The notes beneath the pieces are model-generated. The model did no database searches, had not been told where the DNA came from, and saw only the letters and a program-made list of their open reading frames with translations. Below are positions 36,703 to 47,950 of a stretch of 64,000 nucleotides of DNA, one piece after another. Source of the DNA: Sipunculus nudus (lineage: Eukaryota > Annelida > Sipuncula > Golfingiida > Sipunculidae); the NCBI GenBank assembly GCA_026874595.1, contig CM049319.1, positions 55,992,917 to 56,056,916 of the forward strand. Direction: 5' to 3'. Within the stretch, counting starts at the first letter, position 1, and each line of letters starts with the position of its first letter. A program made the position numbers and the translations under genes.

Positions 36703-36880
36703 GGGATGCTATGAATTTCCAGAGAGACACATTACATGCGGAACTGAAGGAGAGCATCAGCCAGCCGAAGGGCAGAGCGGTACAGCGAGCGGCGTCCATC
36801 AGGCAGAACCTCCACATCACTAAGGAGTCTCAAGATGGCCAAGTCCTGAAGAGGTTAAGATCAAGGGGATTTCATGAAAA
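36703..36880 (+). CDS. EPS8: EPS8-like gene, third-last coding exon
   Basis: A 178-base exon flanked by TTTTTATTACAG and GTAAGT. It has no stop in frame, enters with two bases and leaves with two. It encodes LHAELKESISQPKGRAVQ, which aligns in position and character with the conserved DELxxELxxRxxxG helix ahead of the SAM-like domain of EPS8 (barbed-end capping region), then the start of the SAM-like domain (VLKRLRSRGFHEK). EPS8 proteins cap and bundle actin filaments and couple receptor tyrosine kinases to Rac. The open frame on the other strand is a shadow. Confidence 0.88.
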
Positions 36881-36951
36881 GTAAGTGGTGTAGTGCCACA
36901 GCCTGTGAACCATGAAATTGGGATTTTCTGGCCTATTTTTAGCAAACCTGT

Positions 36952-39900
36952 GAGCTTATGCGATGGTGTGTCGTCGTCCGGCGTCCGTCGTCCGTCGTCT
37001 GTACGTTAACCCATACTATCTTGAAAACGGCAAGAGTAAGCATCACGAAATTTTATGCAAAAAATTAGTCATCTAAAAAACTATCGGATTTTGCTTATTT
37101 TATGGCTAACTGCATTTTCTTAGATTTTATTAGGAAAAAACTAAAAAAAAGCTTTAAAAATCCTCTTCTCTGAAGCTGTTCAGCCAAATTGTCCAATATT
37201 TCACAGAAATGATTCCTGGAACAAGATTTCTCATGTTTGTTCGAATGGTATAAGTTCGGTGATTTTTGGCCGAGTTACAGGAAGTTGAACTTAGTCATCT
37301 GTCCAAAAAAGCATAGTAAAATTACAATCTCAGAAACGGCTGGAGCTATCATCATCAAATTTTATGACAATGTTCGTCAAATGAATCATATCTGAAATTG
37401 AGGTATTGGTGGCGCCACCTGCATAGGCCTTTTTTTTGTACGGGGGTCATCAGTGCCCGTATCATACTGACAGCAAAAAATACTTCTTCTCTGAAACCAT
37501 ACGGCCAATTTGTTTAATATCGCACAGAAATGATCCTAGGGTAGTGCTTTCTGAAGTTTGTTCAGATGGTCTCATTTCAGTGACTTTTGGCTGAGTTATG
37601 GGAAGCTGAATTTAGTCATATGCCATAACATCCCATTTTACCTAAGTGGCTACAAAGTTCTTCTCAAAAGCCACTGGGCCCAATTCTTTAATCTCACACA
37701 TTATTTATCCTTAGATGTTGATAATTCAAGTTTGATTAAATGGTTTTGGTTCAGTGATTTTTGGCTGAGTTATGAGAAGCTTAACTTAGCCATTTTGCTG
37801 TATTTCCCATATGAGTTATAAACCTGTAAAACGTTTTTTGACCGAGGCTACTGAGGCAAATTTGTTTAACATTTTACAAGAATAATCCCCTGAATAATTG
37901 TCTTTTATGGTTCCAAAGAATGAATTTTGGCTGAATTATAAAGATTGAATTGAGTCATTTTACCATATATGAAAGCTGTGTGAAGCAGATACATCTAGCC
38001 TGGCACCTGTTTATCAGCATCCATTTCATCATGCCTCTAGGCATTTAGATTTTAGGTTATCTATGGTTAATATTGACAACAATGTTTTTTAAAAGCTTTT
38101 AAAAAATGTAGATTTATGATTTTAGATATTCCTCATGCCAGGCAATGTTTACAATCACAGGTTAACAGCTCTCTGTGGGTTTATAAAGACGGCTGTACAT
38201 GGATTATAAATAAAAGGTAACCAAACTCGACGTAGTTTAAGATTTTGCCATCAGTGAGATGTATCTGTATAATAATTTTGCATACAATATGCATCTGTAG
38301 TAATTTTTAGCGAACCTGTGAGCTAATGCGATGGTGTGGCGGCGTCCGCCGTATGTACGTTAACCCATACTATTTCAAAAATGACTGGAGCTAGCATCAT
38401 GAAATTTAATGCAAAAAAATTGCCATCAGAAAAACTTTGCATTTTCTTAGATTTTATAGAGAAAAAGGTAAAAAACCTTTAAAATTCTTCTCCTCCGAAA
38501 CAGTTAGGTCATATTGTTAAATATTTCACAGAAATAATTTTTTTCATCCACTCTCTCAAGTTTGTTTGAATGGTTCAAGTTCGATGAACTTTGGCCGAGT
38601 TACAGGAAGTCATCTGTCAAAAAGCATACTAAAATCACAGTCTCAGAAACGGCCGGAGCTATCATCACCAAATTTTATGCCAGTGTTGGTCACATGAGTC
38701 ATATATGAAATTCAGGTATTGGTGGCGCCACCTGCATTGACCTTTTTTTGTACGGGGGTCATTGGTCATCTGTACATTAACCCTTTAATTTCTCAGGATA
38801 AGCAGGAGCTACCATCCCCAGATTTTATGCAATAATCTGTCACATATCAAATGTTGTGGGATTCAGCTTATTTTATTGCTATCTGCGTTTACTTAGATTT
38901 TATAGAGAAAAATCTAAAAAACCTTTAAAAGTCTTCTTCTTGTAAATGGTCCAGCCAAATTGTTCAATATTTTGCAATAATGTTTCCAGAGGCAAGCCCT
39001 CTCAAGTTTGTTCAAATGGTTTGCAGTTGATGAATTTTAGTAGAGTTACATGAATTTGAACAGTCATTTGGCCAAGTAAGCATACTGACATAGCAATCTC
39101 AGAAATGACAGAAGCTAGCACTACTAAGTATTGTGCAAATGTTGGTCACATGACTCATATTTGAAGTTGCAGATTTTGTGGTGCCACCTACATTGACCGT
39201 TTTAATATGGGCAAAAACCTCATAATTTTAACCTCTTTCAGCTTAAAATGTTTATGATGAAACTGTCAAGTTGAATCGTTCAATTTTTCAAAATAATTAT
39301 CCTAGGACATGGTTCTTTCAATCATATCAGAAAAGCTTTTGTTGGTCTTAAGGCCATTATTATGTCTATTTCAAACTGAGGATTGCAAAACTGTTCTTCT
39401 ACAAGATTATTGTTTCAATTATAACTTCTGTAACATTGCACAAAAATTATTTCTTAGGTGGCCCTTGTTCAAGTTTACTTAAATGATTTTTGGCAGAAGT
39501 ATTGGACCTTTAACAATGAAAGAACTGCATCTTTTATTATTCTAGATATTTTGATAAAAAGTTTATGAATATGTCAGCATGAAAAAAAGCATTTTAGCTA
39601 AAGTCTTTCAGTATGTGTAAACAGATTCACCAACACTCCAAGATTGTGTCTGTATCTTTAAATAGGTTGAGAAACTGCCAACTGTTTCAGATTAGGCAAC
39701 AGATCAAGAGTTCATTCAGTGCAGCCAGATATAGGTCAAGAGTTCAATCAGTGCAGCCAAGCACAAGGCATGTGATCACTTCATGGGTGACATGTGATCA
39801 ACTCATGGGAGACATGTGAACACCTCATGGGCACCATGTGATCACCTCATGGGTGTCATGCCCCAGGAGCTTATGCAATGGTGTGGCTACTATTTCAGAC

Positions 39901-40793
39901 TTGGCATAGGTTAGAGGTCAGTCTCGATCTATTTATAGCTTTGTCAGACAGCCAACTGTATCAGATTAGGCAACAGGTCAAGAGTTCACTCAGTGCAGCC
40001 AGGTATTGGTCACGAGTTCACTCAGTGCAGTAGCTGCATTCTATTTATAGTGATAGCAGACTGCCCACTGCATCCGATTTGGCACCAAAGTTCAGCCTTG
40101 ATCTGTTTTTAGCTTTGGCAGACTGCCAACTGTGTCAGATTATGCAACAGGTCAAGAGTTCACTCAGTCTAGCCAGGTGCAGGTCCTGAGTTCACTCAGT
40201 GCAGTAGCCTGAGCTAGCAAAAATGTCACAGTTCACTCGGGGCAACTGCCTTTCTCACCTAAGCCTGGTCAGCCCCATGCATCAGACTCAAGGTAATTTT
40301 GATGTATTGGCCTGATATTTTGACCTGTCTATGTGTCTTTGATGGCTTTCTCATTCACAAGACAGGTGTCGCCACCCACAATGACTTTTGCACAGTGTAT
40401 GTGCCTTCTTATTTCTACAGAGGAATTTGATATATCAGCCTGAAATTGGGCATATATACATATCGAAAAGCTTTGTCGTATACAAGACTGGTGGTGCCAC
40501 TTAAAATAATTTTTGCACAGTGTGTGTCTTTGCTTAATTTCAGGAGGGGTTTGATATATCAGTCTGAAATTGGGCATATGTATATATCTCTGATAGCTTT
40601 GTTGTATACAAGACTGGTGGTGCCAGCTACAATCATTTTTGTGTTGTGTGCACCCATGCCAGAATTTCAGCAGTAATGTTTGTGTAATTGTTTCTTATTC
40701 AAAATGTTTAGTACTTGCGTTGTTCATATATACATGAGAAGTAATGGTCCAGCATTGAAGCATTATACCTGGTTTATTTATGCACAGGTTTGC
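36952..40793 (+). repeat. Long TIR-type intronic repeat, copy C with nested part
   Basis: Starts GCAAACCTGTG and ends GCACAGGTTTGC; fills the intron between EPS8 exons 36703-36880 and 41075-41210. Relative to copy A it has an extra segment, about 38150-38770, that opens with its own GCGAACCTGTGAGC head at 38310, so part of the same family was inserted. The CATGTGATCACCTCATGGG minisatellite recurs at 39770-39855. No open frame is conserved between copies. Confidence 0.85.
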
Positions 40794-41074
40794 ATTAGCC
40801 TGTAGGCCTTGTTTATAAAAGGTTAAGGTTCATAAGTGAATTAGAACTGAGAAATAAAATGCACATTGTTAGTAAATGGATTTCGCCTATAAAATGATGT
40901 ATGTACAGAATCACACAATCAGCTATGACAGCCTATTTATACATTTCAAATTTTTTATATATCTTACCGTTAAATTCTTTGAACAGGGCTTAAAATGGTA
41001 CATATTGAACTTCTGAGTTTTAACCCTGAGAATCAAGAGTTTTGATTATAACTGTAACTTTATTGCTGCTGCAG

Positions 41075-41210
41075 AACCATACAGAAACTTCAGTCCCGGG
41101 ACGGGGCTGGTCTGTTCAGATACACGAGGGAGGACCTAGATAAACTGATAGGACAAGACGAAGCCAAGAGACTCCATGGTCTGCTGACAATAGAGAAAAA
41201 TCTGTCTGGG
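41075..41210 (+). CDS. EPS8: EPS8-like gene, penultimate coding exon (SAM-like domain)
   Basis: A 136-base exon between TTGCTGCTGCAG and GTAAGG, continuing the frame of 36703-36880 and ending on a whole codon. It carries the centre of the EPS8 SAM-like domain: GLFRYTREDLDKLIG corresponds to the family's G-A-Q-L-F-S-L-x-K-E-E-L pattern, and RLHGLLTIEKNLSG to its V-Y-S-Q-(I/L)-T-V-Q-K-A stretch. This domain binds and bundles actin in EPS8. Nothing is missing relative to the family core. Confidence 0.9.
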
Positions 41211-41348
41211 GTAAGGAGGTTCAAGGGATTTATTATATTTTGTTTGGTGGAACTTAATCTTTTTAGGGTTAAAAGGGGCTAATTTCAAAGGAAATAAATT
41301 GATGGTTAAATCATACTGGAAGAATATTTTTTAAATATAATGAGTATT

Positions 41349-41350
41349 AC

Positions 41351-41380
<30 letters not shown>
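41349..41380. repeat. (ATT)n microsatellite
   Basis: Trinucleotide run in the last EPS8 intron. Confidence 0.95.
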
Positions 41381-41381
<1 letters not shown>

Positions 41382-41492
41382 ATTATGATTTTAATTATAA
41401 CTATTTTTGTTATATATTATGTATATTATGAATATTATTAATGTTGTTTTTGTTGTACTTTTCATGTTGATCACCAATGTATGTATTTACAG

Positions 41493-41555
41493 TATAAAGA
41501 GGACGAGGAACTAAAACAGTACCTGGACAGGATGAAGTTGAAGCATGGCCCATGA
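41493..41555 (+). CDS. EPS8: EPS8-like gene, last coding exon
   Basis: Acceptor ATGTATTTACAG, then 20 codons and a TGA stop. YKEDEELKQYLDRMKLKHGP matches the charged helix (S-S-E-L-Q-E-I-M-x-R-R-Q-E type) that closes EPS8 proteins; the long acidic/serine tail of vertebrate EPS8 is absent. The 3'UTR follows directly. A possible distal 3' end is the AATAAA at 47306, but its use is not shown. Confidence 0.87.
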   Translation, partial: YKEDEELKQYLDRMKLKHGP

Positions 41556-41997
41556 ATATTCATGAGGGAGCAATCCAAATGGTTAGACATAAATGGTTTT
41601 TGCATAATATATAATAATAGTATAATTCAGAAGTAAGTATCAGCAGTACACCAGTGTTAAAGCTGATATATTTTCGGGGCTTAAATACATTTATTGAAGC
41701 TTTTCTTTATCACTTTACTGTGTTTTTAATCAAATGAAAAACTGTATAATACTTGTAAAATTATATTCATCTGCATTTGTAAATTCGCATTTAAGAAACC
41801 TTAAAAATGTATTCAGAAGCATATGTAATACCATATTTAATTTTTGTAACCCCTGTAAAAAACCTTTCAGGATCCTTCAAGATTTTTAATGCTTAATTTG
41901 AATTCCACCTGTTTTTAAGTTAATAGATGATTGTCATACTAATGATTTTATGTTGTTTGGATTTGGAGGTATTTTCTTTATTATTTCAAGGAATAAT

Positions 41998-44400
41998 ATT
42001 TAGCTCAGCTGAATATAAGTTATCTGAGCTATAGTCGTGGTCCTTTATCCGTCCTTTGTCCGTCGTCCGTCTGGCCGGCCGTCCGATAACAGGGCACGTT
42101 TTGAAACAGTTGGACCTACGAATCCAATATTTTTCATACAGTTCGATGTCCCCAAAATCTCCTACCATACCGAAATTGGGTCACTACAACTTCGTTCCTT
42201 TGATATATTAAAGGGACCCATTCACCTATAAAGCATGTTGAATTAACATGAAAAATAGCTTCTTCTCTTTCATTTAAATCTGTACTTGTCAAAATATTGC
42301 CTTGAAACCGTTTGCTTACTCCTGTAAACGAGTGTTAAAAACAGTGGACCGGGCGCGATCACAGGTGTCAACATGAACACAGCACGTGTGGTTGTGTGCA
42401 TCGCGGAGTCACAACACGTGTCAATTACGAATGCCCGACTGACTTGGCCCAAAAAATGTAATACATGTTCCCGCTGGCTGAAACACCGTGTGTTACGGCT
42501 CATATTCGGACCTCCGGTCACACGGCCTTGTTATGGTTAATAGACACACGTGGACTGTGTTTACCAACACGCAGAGCCATAACAAGGTGTTAAACAGCCG
42601 TATGCGAGGTAATATAACGGTGTGCTGGGGTTGTTTTGCTGGGAAACTTTTGTAAAAAGCAGAACTGAACTGATATTGAGAAAGAATAGGCATAATATTG
42701 CTCCTGATTATGTCCCTTTAAGGAAAAACCTCCGTTTTCCATAAAAAAGCCATTGTTACACTTCAAGGCTGCCTTATATCAAAACCACTGATCTGTTTTT
42801 GATCATACTTTGTATGCATATTTTCCCATGTATACATTTTCTATGGACATACTAAAAATTAGGTCAGTATTTCATATTGTTTTGATGTTACTGGCCCAAA
42901 CATAATGCAATTTTAAAAAAATCAGGGAATATATTTACTCAACATGAGAATTGCTGAAGCTGGAGACTTTTTTCAGGGATATAACTTTATTTTATCAAGA
43001 TTCAATTGTTTACCCAAAATTAGGTTTGAATTTTGCATTTGTTTAATTTATTAGCATAAATTAAAAATTATACCTTAAATTTTGTCTAACTTTGGCAACG
43101 GCACGTTTTTAGCTCAGCTGACTATAAGTCATCTGAGCTATAGTCGTGGTCCATTGTCCGTCGTCCGTCCGTCCGTCCGTCTGTCCGGATGTCCGTCCGT
43201 AAGACTGGCACGTTTTGACACCATTGGACCTACGAATCTGAAATTCGGCATACATTTAGATGTCCCCAAAATCTCCTACCATGCCGAAAATTGGGTCAAT
43301 AGGACTTCGTTCCTTTGAGATATTAAGGAAAAAACCTCAATTTTTTATTAGAAATCTATTTTCACACTTCAGGACTGCCTCATATCAAAACCACTCATCT
43401 GGTTTTCTTCATATTAACCATAAATATTCCTCTATATAGTTCCTATGTACATGCCAGAAATTAAGTCAGTATTATTCAATTTAAAAAAGTTATGGGCCCA
43501 AACATAATGGACTTTGTAAAAAAATCAGGAAAGATATTTGGTCACTTAAGACCAAAAGTGTTCAAGGTAGGGACTTTTTTTCAGTAATACATCTTTAATT
43601 GATCAAAATTTAATTGTATACCAAAAATTAGATCAAAATCTGTTAAATTTTTTTAAATATTCCTAAAAATATAAAATTGGTACCTTAAATTTTGCCCAAG
43701 TTTGACCATGGCACGTTTTTTCCCTGTAACTGCTGAGGATTTAATTTTCACAGCATGTTTTTGTTACCATTTCAACTGTTAACACAAAAAATTTGAAACC
43801 AGTTGATCAAAAACTGTAGATTTCATTTAAGTTTTCAAGCACATATTGTTTACATCAAGCTAGTGTTATGCAGTTTGCTAGAGCTTAGCTCCCCAGCTTC
43901 AGATCTAAGTTCTTTAAATTTGGCATACAGTTAGATGTCTCCAAAATCCCCTACCATGCCAAGAATTTTATCACTAGGACTTTATTCCTTCGAAATATTG
44001 ATGAAAAACTTCATTTTTCCATTAAAAACCCATTGTTACACTGTAAGACTGCCTAATATCAAAACCACGGATCTGACTTTGATCATATAAAATATTCATA
44101 TTTTTCTATACATTCGCTATGTACATACCAGAAATGATGTCAGTATTGCGTAATTGATTTAAGTTATGGGCCAAAACATGATGCACTTTTTAAAAAATCA
44201 AGAAATATATTTACTCCCTTAACAAGAGGATTGCTGAAGCTAGAGATTTTTTTGTCAGGGATTATTTATTCAAGATTAAATTAATTACCAAATATTAGTT
44301 CTGAATTTTTCAAATTTTATAAGTTATTAGTATAAATATAAAATTAGTACCTTAAATTTTGCCCAACTTTGACCATGGCACGTTTGTTTCCTAAGAGCAC
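41998..44400 (+). repeat. Three tandem units of the GCTCAGCTGACT repeat
   Basis: Units of about 600-650 bp end with ACCTTAAATTTTG(T/C)C(T/C)AA(C/G)TTTG(G/A)C(A/C)A(C/T)GGCACGTTT at about 43105, 43720 and 44385. Units 1 and 2 start TTTAGCTCAGCTGA(A/C)TATAAGT(T/C)ATCTGAGCTATAG with a CGTCCGTC tract. Unit 1 carries the 514-bp MITE. The array lies directly downstream of the EPS8 stop codon, in or after the 3'UTR. Confidence 0.85.
42208..42721. mobile_element. TTAA MITE family 2, full copy
   Basis: Starts TTAAAGGGACCCATTCACC and ends TGTCCCTTTAA. It is inserted in unit 1 of the surrounding tandem repeat. The matching place in unit 2 (TTTGAGATATTAAGGAAAAAACC, TTAA at 43323-43326) is uninterrupted and has a single TTAA, showing that TTAA was duplicated on insertion. 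No transposase is encoded. A right-half relative is at 19674-19844. Confidence 0.92.
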
Positions 44401-45220
44401 TGTTGATATAATTTTCATATCATGCACACATAAGGATTTCATCTTTGTAGTTTAGAAAGCTGAAACAAATTGGCCAAATTTTGTAGCTTTTATTAATGTT
44501 TTTATGAGACCATGTCAGACCAAGGCTCAATCAAGCCCCTCTTCAGCCACCTGTATGTTAACCTTGTTGACCTTTCATCAGATTATGCACGCTTGAGCGA
44601 GCACTGGGGCAGCCAGGCAGCTAATTCCCGGCCACAGTTGATCCAGGTGTCCAACCCAACTCATCTAGTAGTTTTTTTGAAAAACAACATAACAATAAAC
44701 AATAAATTAATTATTTTTCATTGGTTTTTAATAAAAAAATTAAAGAAAAATTAATAGAAAAGGAATTTGTTAGTTGATGAGTAACAGAAAATTACTGTTA
44801 CTGATGATGTAAGAATATTGTATGGATGGATAGAATGTCAATGACAATGTTATTCCAAATAACTCCATGCAGTCACCTATGGTATTTTTCAGTTAAATTT
44901 TAATGATAAAAAAATAAATCATATTATTCATTACTAATCATTAGGGATCATATGAAGGAAATTAATGATAGACAAAGATGCAGTTGATAATATTAATCTA
45001 GATTCCTACTGTGTCTATGTGTAGATTGATGTGAAAGTAGTCCAAAGTGAATATATAACATTTATTTTTTTTTAATATAAATAAAAGCCATAAAACCAGG
45101 TACTAATGATCATTATTTAAATTTGTGAATTTTGTATATTCTGAATTCGCAACATCATTGTTTGGCCAAAACTGAATAAATAATAGACATTGTGCGAATG
45201 CTTTGCAAATGTATTTAAAA
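44401..45220. other. No gene seen
   Basis: AT-rich. The 80-codon frame at 44512-44754 degenerates into Asn/Ile/Lys and shows no domain. Confidence 0.45.
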
Positions 45221-45302
45221 AATTTTATTGCATAAGAATGGGAATTCAGGTAAAAATCATTAAAACATTTTATTGCATAAGAATGGGAATTCAGGTAAAA
45301 AT
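45221..45302. repeat. 45-bp tandem duplication
   Basis: TTTTATTGCATAAGAATGGG followed by AATTCAGGTAAAAAT occurs twice, exactly, 45 bases apart. Confidence 0.9.
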
Positions 45303-46924
45303 TAAAGTATTTGAAAACCAGTGCAGATACTTTCAAAATGTATTCATGAATGCATTTATGAATAAATTCTATAATATTATTTCAATAATCATTTCAGTTA
45401 TATATATTTTTTAAAAATCATATGATTTTCTTATTATTTTTTTTAAAATTAAAATTATAATGGTACAATATTTGTCATTAAATTTTAATAAATAGTTAAA
45501 CTCTTTTATTATATGTGCTGCTTATAAGTTATATGGCCAAGTCAAAATCTGTGTGACAATAGCACTCCATTTGTTAATATAGCATTTATACATAAGGATT
45601 AAATCTTTTAAAATCTGAATTTTCAAAGGAATTGATTGAACAGAGTAGCTTTTATTCAAGTTTTCATACACCATGTCAAGTGTTGTTTACATCAAGTCCA
45701 CCTTGTAGTACAGCCTTCACTTGTGTTATGTAACACCCACTCCAGGCAGCTTGCTTTGGCTCAGCTTGCCCACTACTAGCAGGCTTCCCCTCTGCCCTGC
45801 ACTCCCCCCCCCCCCCTCTCCATGATGGTGACTAAACTAGATGAATGTTATAATTTTCTGTATTTGATTCACTATTATTCTAGGCTATGCTACATTTTAT
45901 ATTTGTATTGAACCACCAGGGTTACAATGATTAAAGTGCACATTTAATTGTGTCCACAATGTGGTGTATTGCTATGCAAGTGTGGATGTTCATCAGATAA
46001 GGAATTCCTTACGACAGAAGAGTAAAAACTTCACCAGGTGTGAAATTGACTATATATTCTAAAAAAAAATTATAGCTGATATAATTATTAGCACAATGAT
46101 ATTGTTTGTCCCTCATTCAACCAACAGTGTGTATATTTTATTTGAAAAGATGTTTTTATTTTATCAAATTTACTGAATCCTATTTTTCAGTGAATAAAAT
46201 TAAGCATATACTGAAAACTCCAATATACAAAAATTTTTTAATAGTGATACAAGGAATAATCTCGAAGATGCCATGTTGTTGCATTATTTTCTTTTAAATT
46301 CAGTTTAAACATTTGTGATTTAAGAATAATAAAATATATGTGTATGCTTAATGTGACCCGATATCAGCTACGTACGCTCTGGATAAATAATGATTGCAAC
46401 TAAAAACTCTGATATATTCACTTATATTTTCAGATTTATTTTACTTGTAAATAAAAAAAAGGAAACTGATAAAACACTGTTAATGGAAAAAGTAGATATG
46501 CTAAAATAAATAGACTTTAATATAAACTTAAGTGCATTATTCCATTGAAAGTGAAATTAAGGTATCAGTCCATTCTGTCCACTTGCTTGACAATCTGTAA
46601 ATTTTTCATATGCATCACAGTATCTCAAAACTGTTACTGTTTTTCTTCATGAAAGTCTTGTCAGTATATTAGTTTTGCAATCATATATTTAAAACTTTAT
46701 TATAACCAAGTGGGAGGGCCCCTTTTCTCTAAGATTCTCATTAGCTTTTATATATGAAAAACATTACAATAGAATATTTTCCATATTTTGCCTTTGCAAA
46801 AACTTCAAACTTCAGCTCAGCGCCGTGACCCATGGATCCCTTGTTCTTTATGTAGTACAAACTTATTCAATTAAAAAAATGTTTCAGATTATTTTTTAAT
46901 GCTTAATTATTTATTTTTATACAG
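45303..46924. other. No gene seen
   Basis: AT-rich sequence with a C homopolymer at about 45806. Possibly 3'UTR or intergenic DNA of the EPS8-like gene. Confidence 0.4.
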
Positions 46925-47305
46925 TTAAACATTATTTGAACAGCAGTTGCCTTGTCTGTCCAGAAATCCTTGCCATCACGCGGTGCCTGAGAAGTCTTCC
47001 CAACATGTGACCAGAACACTACTGATTCATTGTGACCTCGGCCTGTACATAAAACCTGTTGGCTTCTATATCTGCTGTTTTATTTATTTACTGAGCAATA
47101 TGTGATCTGTAGAGGATAAAAGAATAATCTGTGATGATGTGATCTTAGGGTGAAGAGAATAATGTATCTGTTATGAAATCAAAGGAAATTTGTATTACAT
47201 ATAATTTGTTTGTGAGATCTGTAGATGGAGAGAATAATGTTCCAATTATATAATTAACAGGATATTTGTACTCTAGTCTGTATCTGAGAACTAGACATTT
47301 CACCA

Positions 47306-47311
47306 AATAAA
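47306..47311 (+). terminator. Polyadenylation signal candidate
   Basis: AATAAA in CACCAAATAAAGTTTGT followed by TTGTAT-rich sequence. It is a plausible distal poly(A) site for the EPS8-like transcript, perhaps after an acceptor TTTTTATACAG at 46924. Assignment is weak. Confidence 0.25.
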
Positions 47312-47669
47312 GTTTGTATTATATTTTGTATATGGTTATTGATATGTTGTTTATATGCATGTATTAAATAAGGAAAGTTATGTTTGGTGTTCGAAATGAT
47401 GTGTGATGTTTGTTGAGGTCATAAAATGTACTGACAAGGCAGTCTTTGCCATGATAGTTGCATGTCGCAATGCTCTTTCATACTGCGGTTGATTTTGTTT
47501 GCGAGGGTTTCAAATTTGCGATATTCCCGAAATGGGAGAAAACGCGAAAATTACACCGTCATTTATAATATAGCCTCATTGGCATTTTATGTATATATTT
47601 TATCCGTATACCCTCACGACGATTGGCTTAATATTCAAAAAAATTTGATTGATATTATGAATAATAATA

Positions 47670-47950
47670 AAGCCAAAAAAAAGGTTGGTTCTCAGACACT
47701 TTAAAAAATTAGTGCCTGCAGGATTTATTTTTTTTTTTACTTATTTTGTATGTTTCGATAGAAATGCCATATTATGATAAGGGAAATAATAGAATTGTTT
47801 TGTTAAACAGGTAAAAAGCACTACATAACAAAGGAAAAATGATGAAAATTGTATTATTTTATCAACTTGAAAGATGAAAATTAAAATCAAATTTTTTGGG
47901 GTAAAAATTGACGCGCGCGGTGCCTGTTAACCATATACCTTTTTTGGTCT
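47670..47950. mobile_element. AGGCCAAA-ended MITE, copy 3
   Basis: AAGCCAAAAAAAAGGTTGGTTCTCAG at the left and AACCATATACC...TTGGTCT at the right are inverted. The internal words appear reverse-complemented relative to the copy at 13774 (e.g. TATGTTTCGATAGAAATG). Confidence 0.75.
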
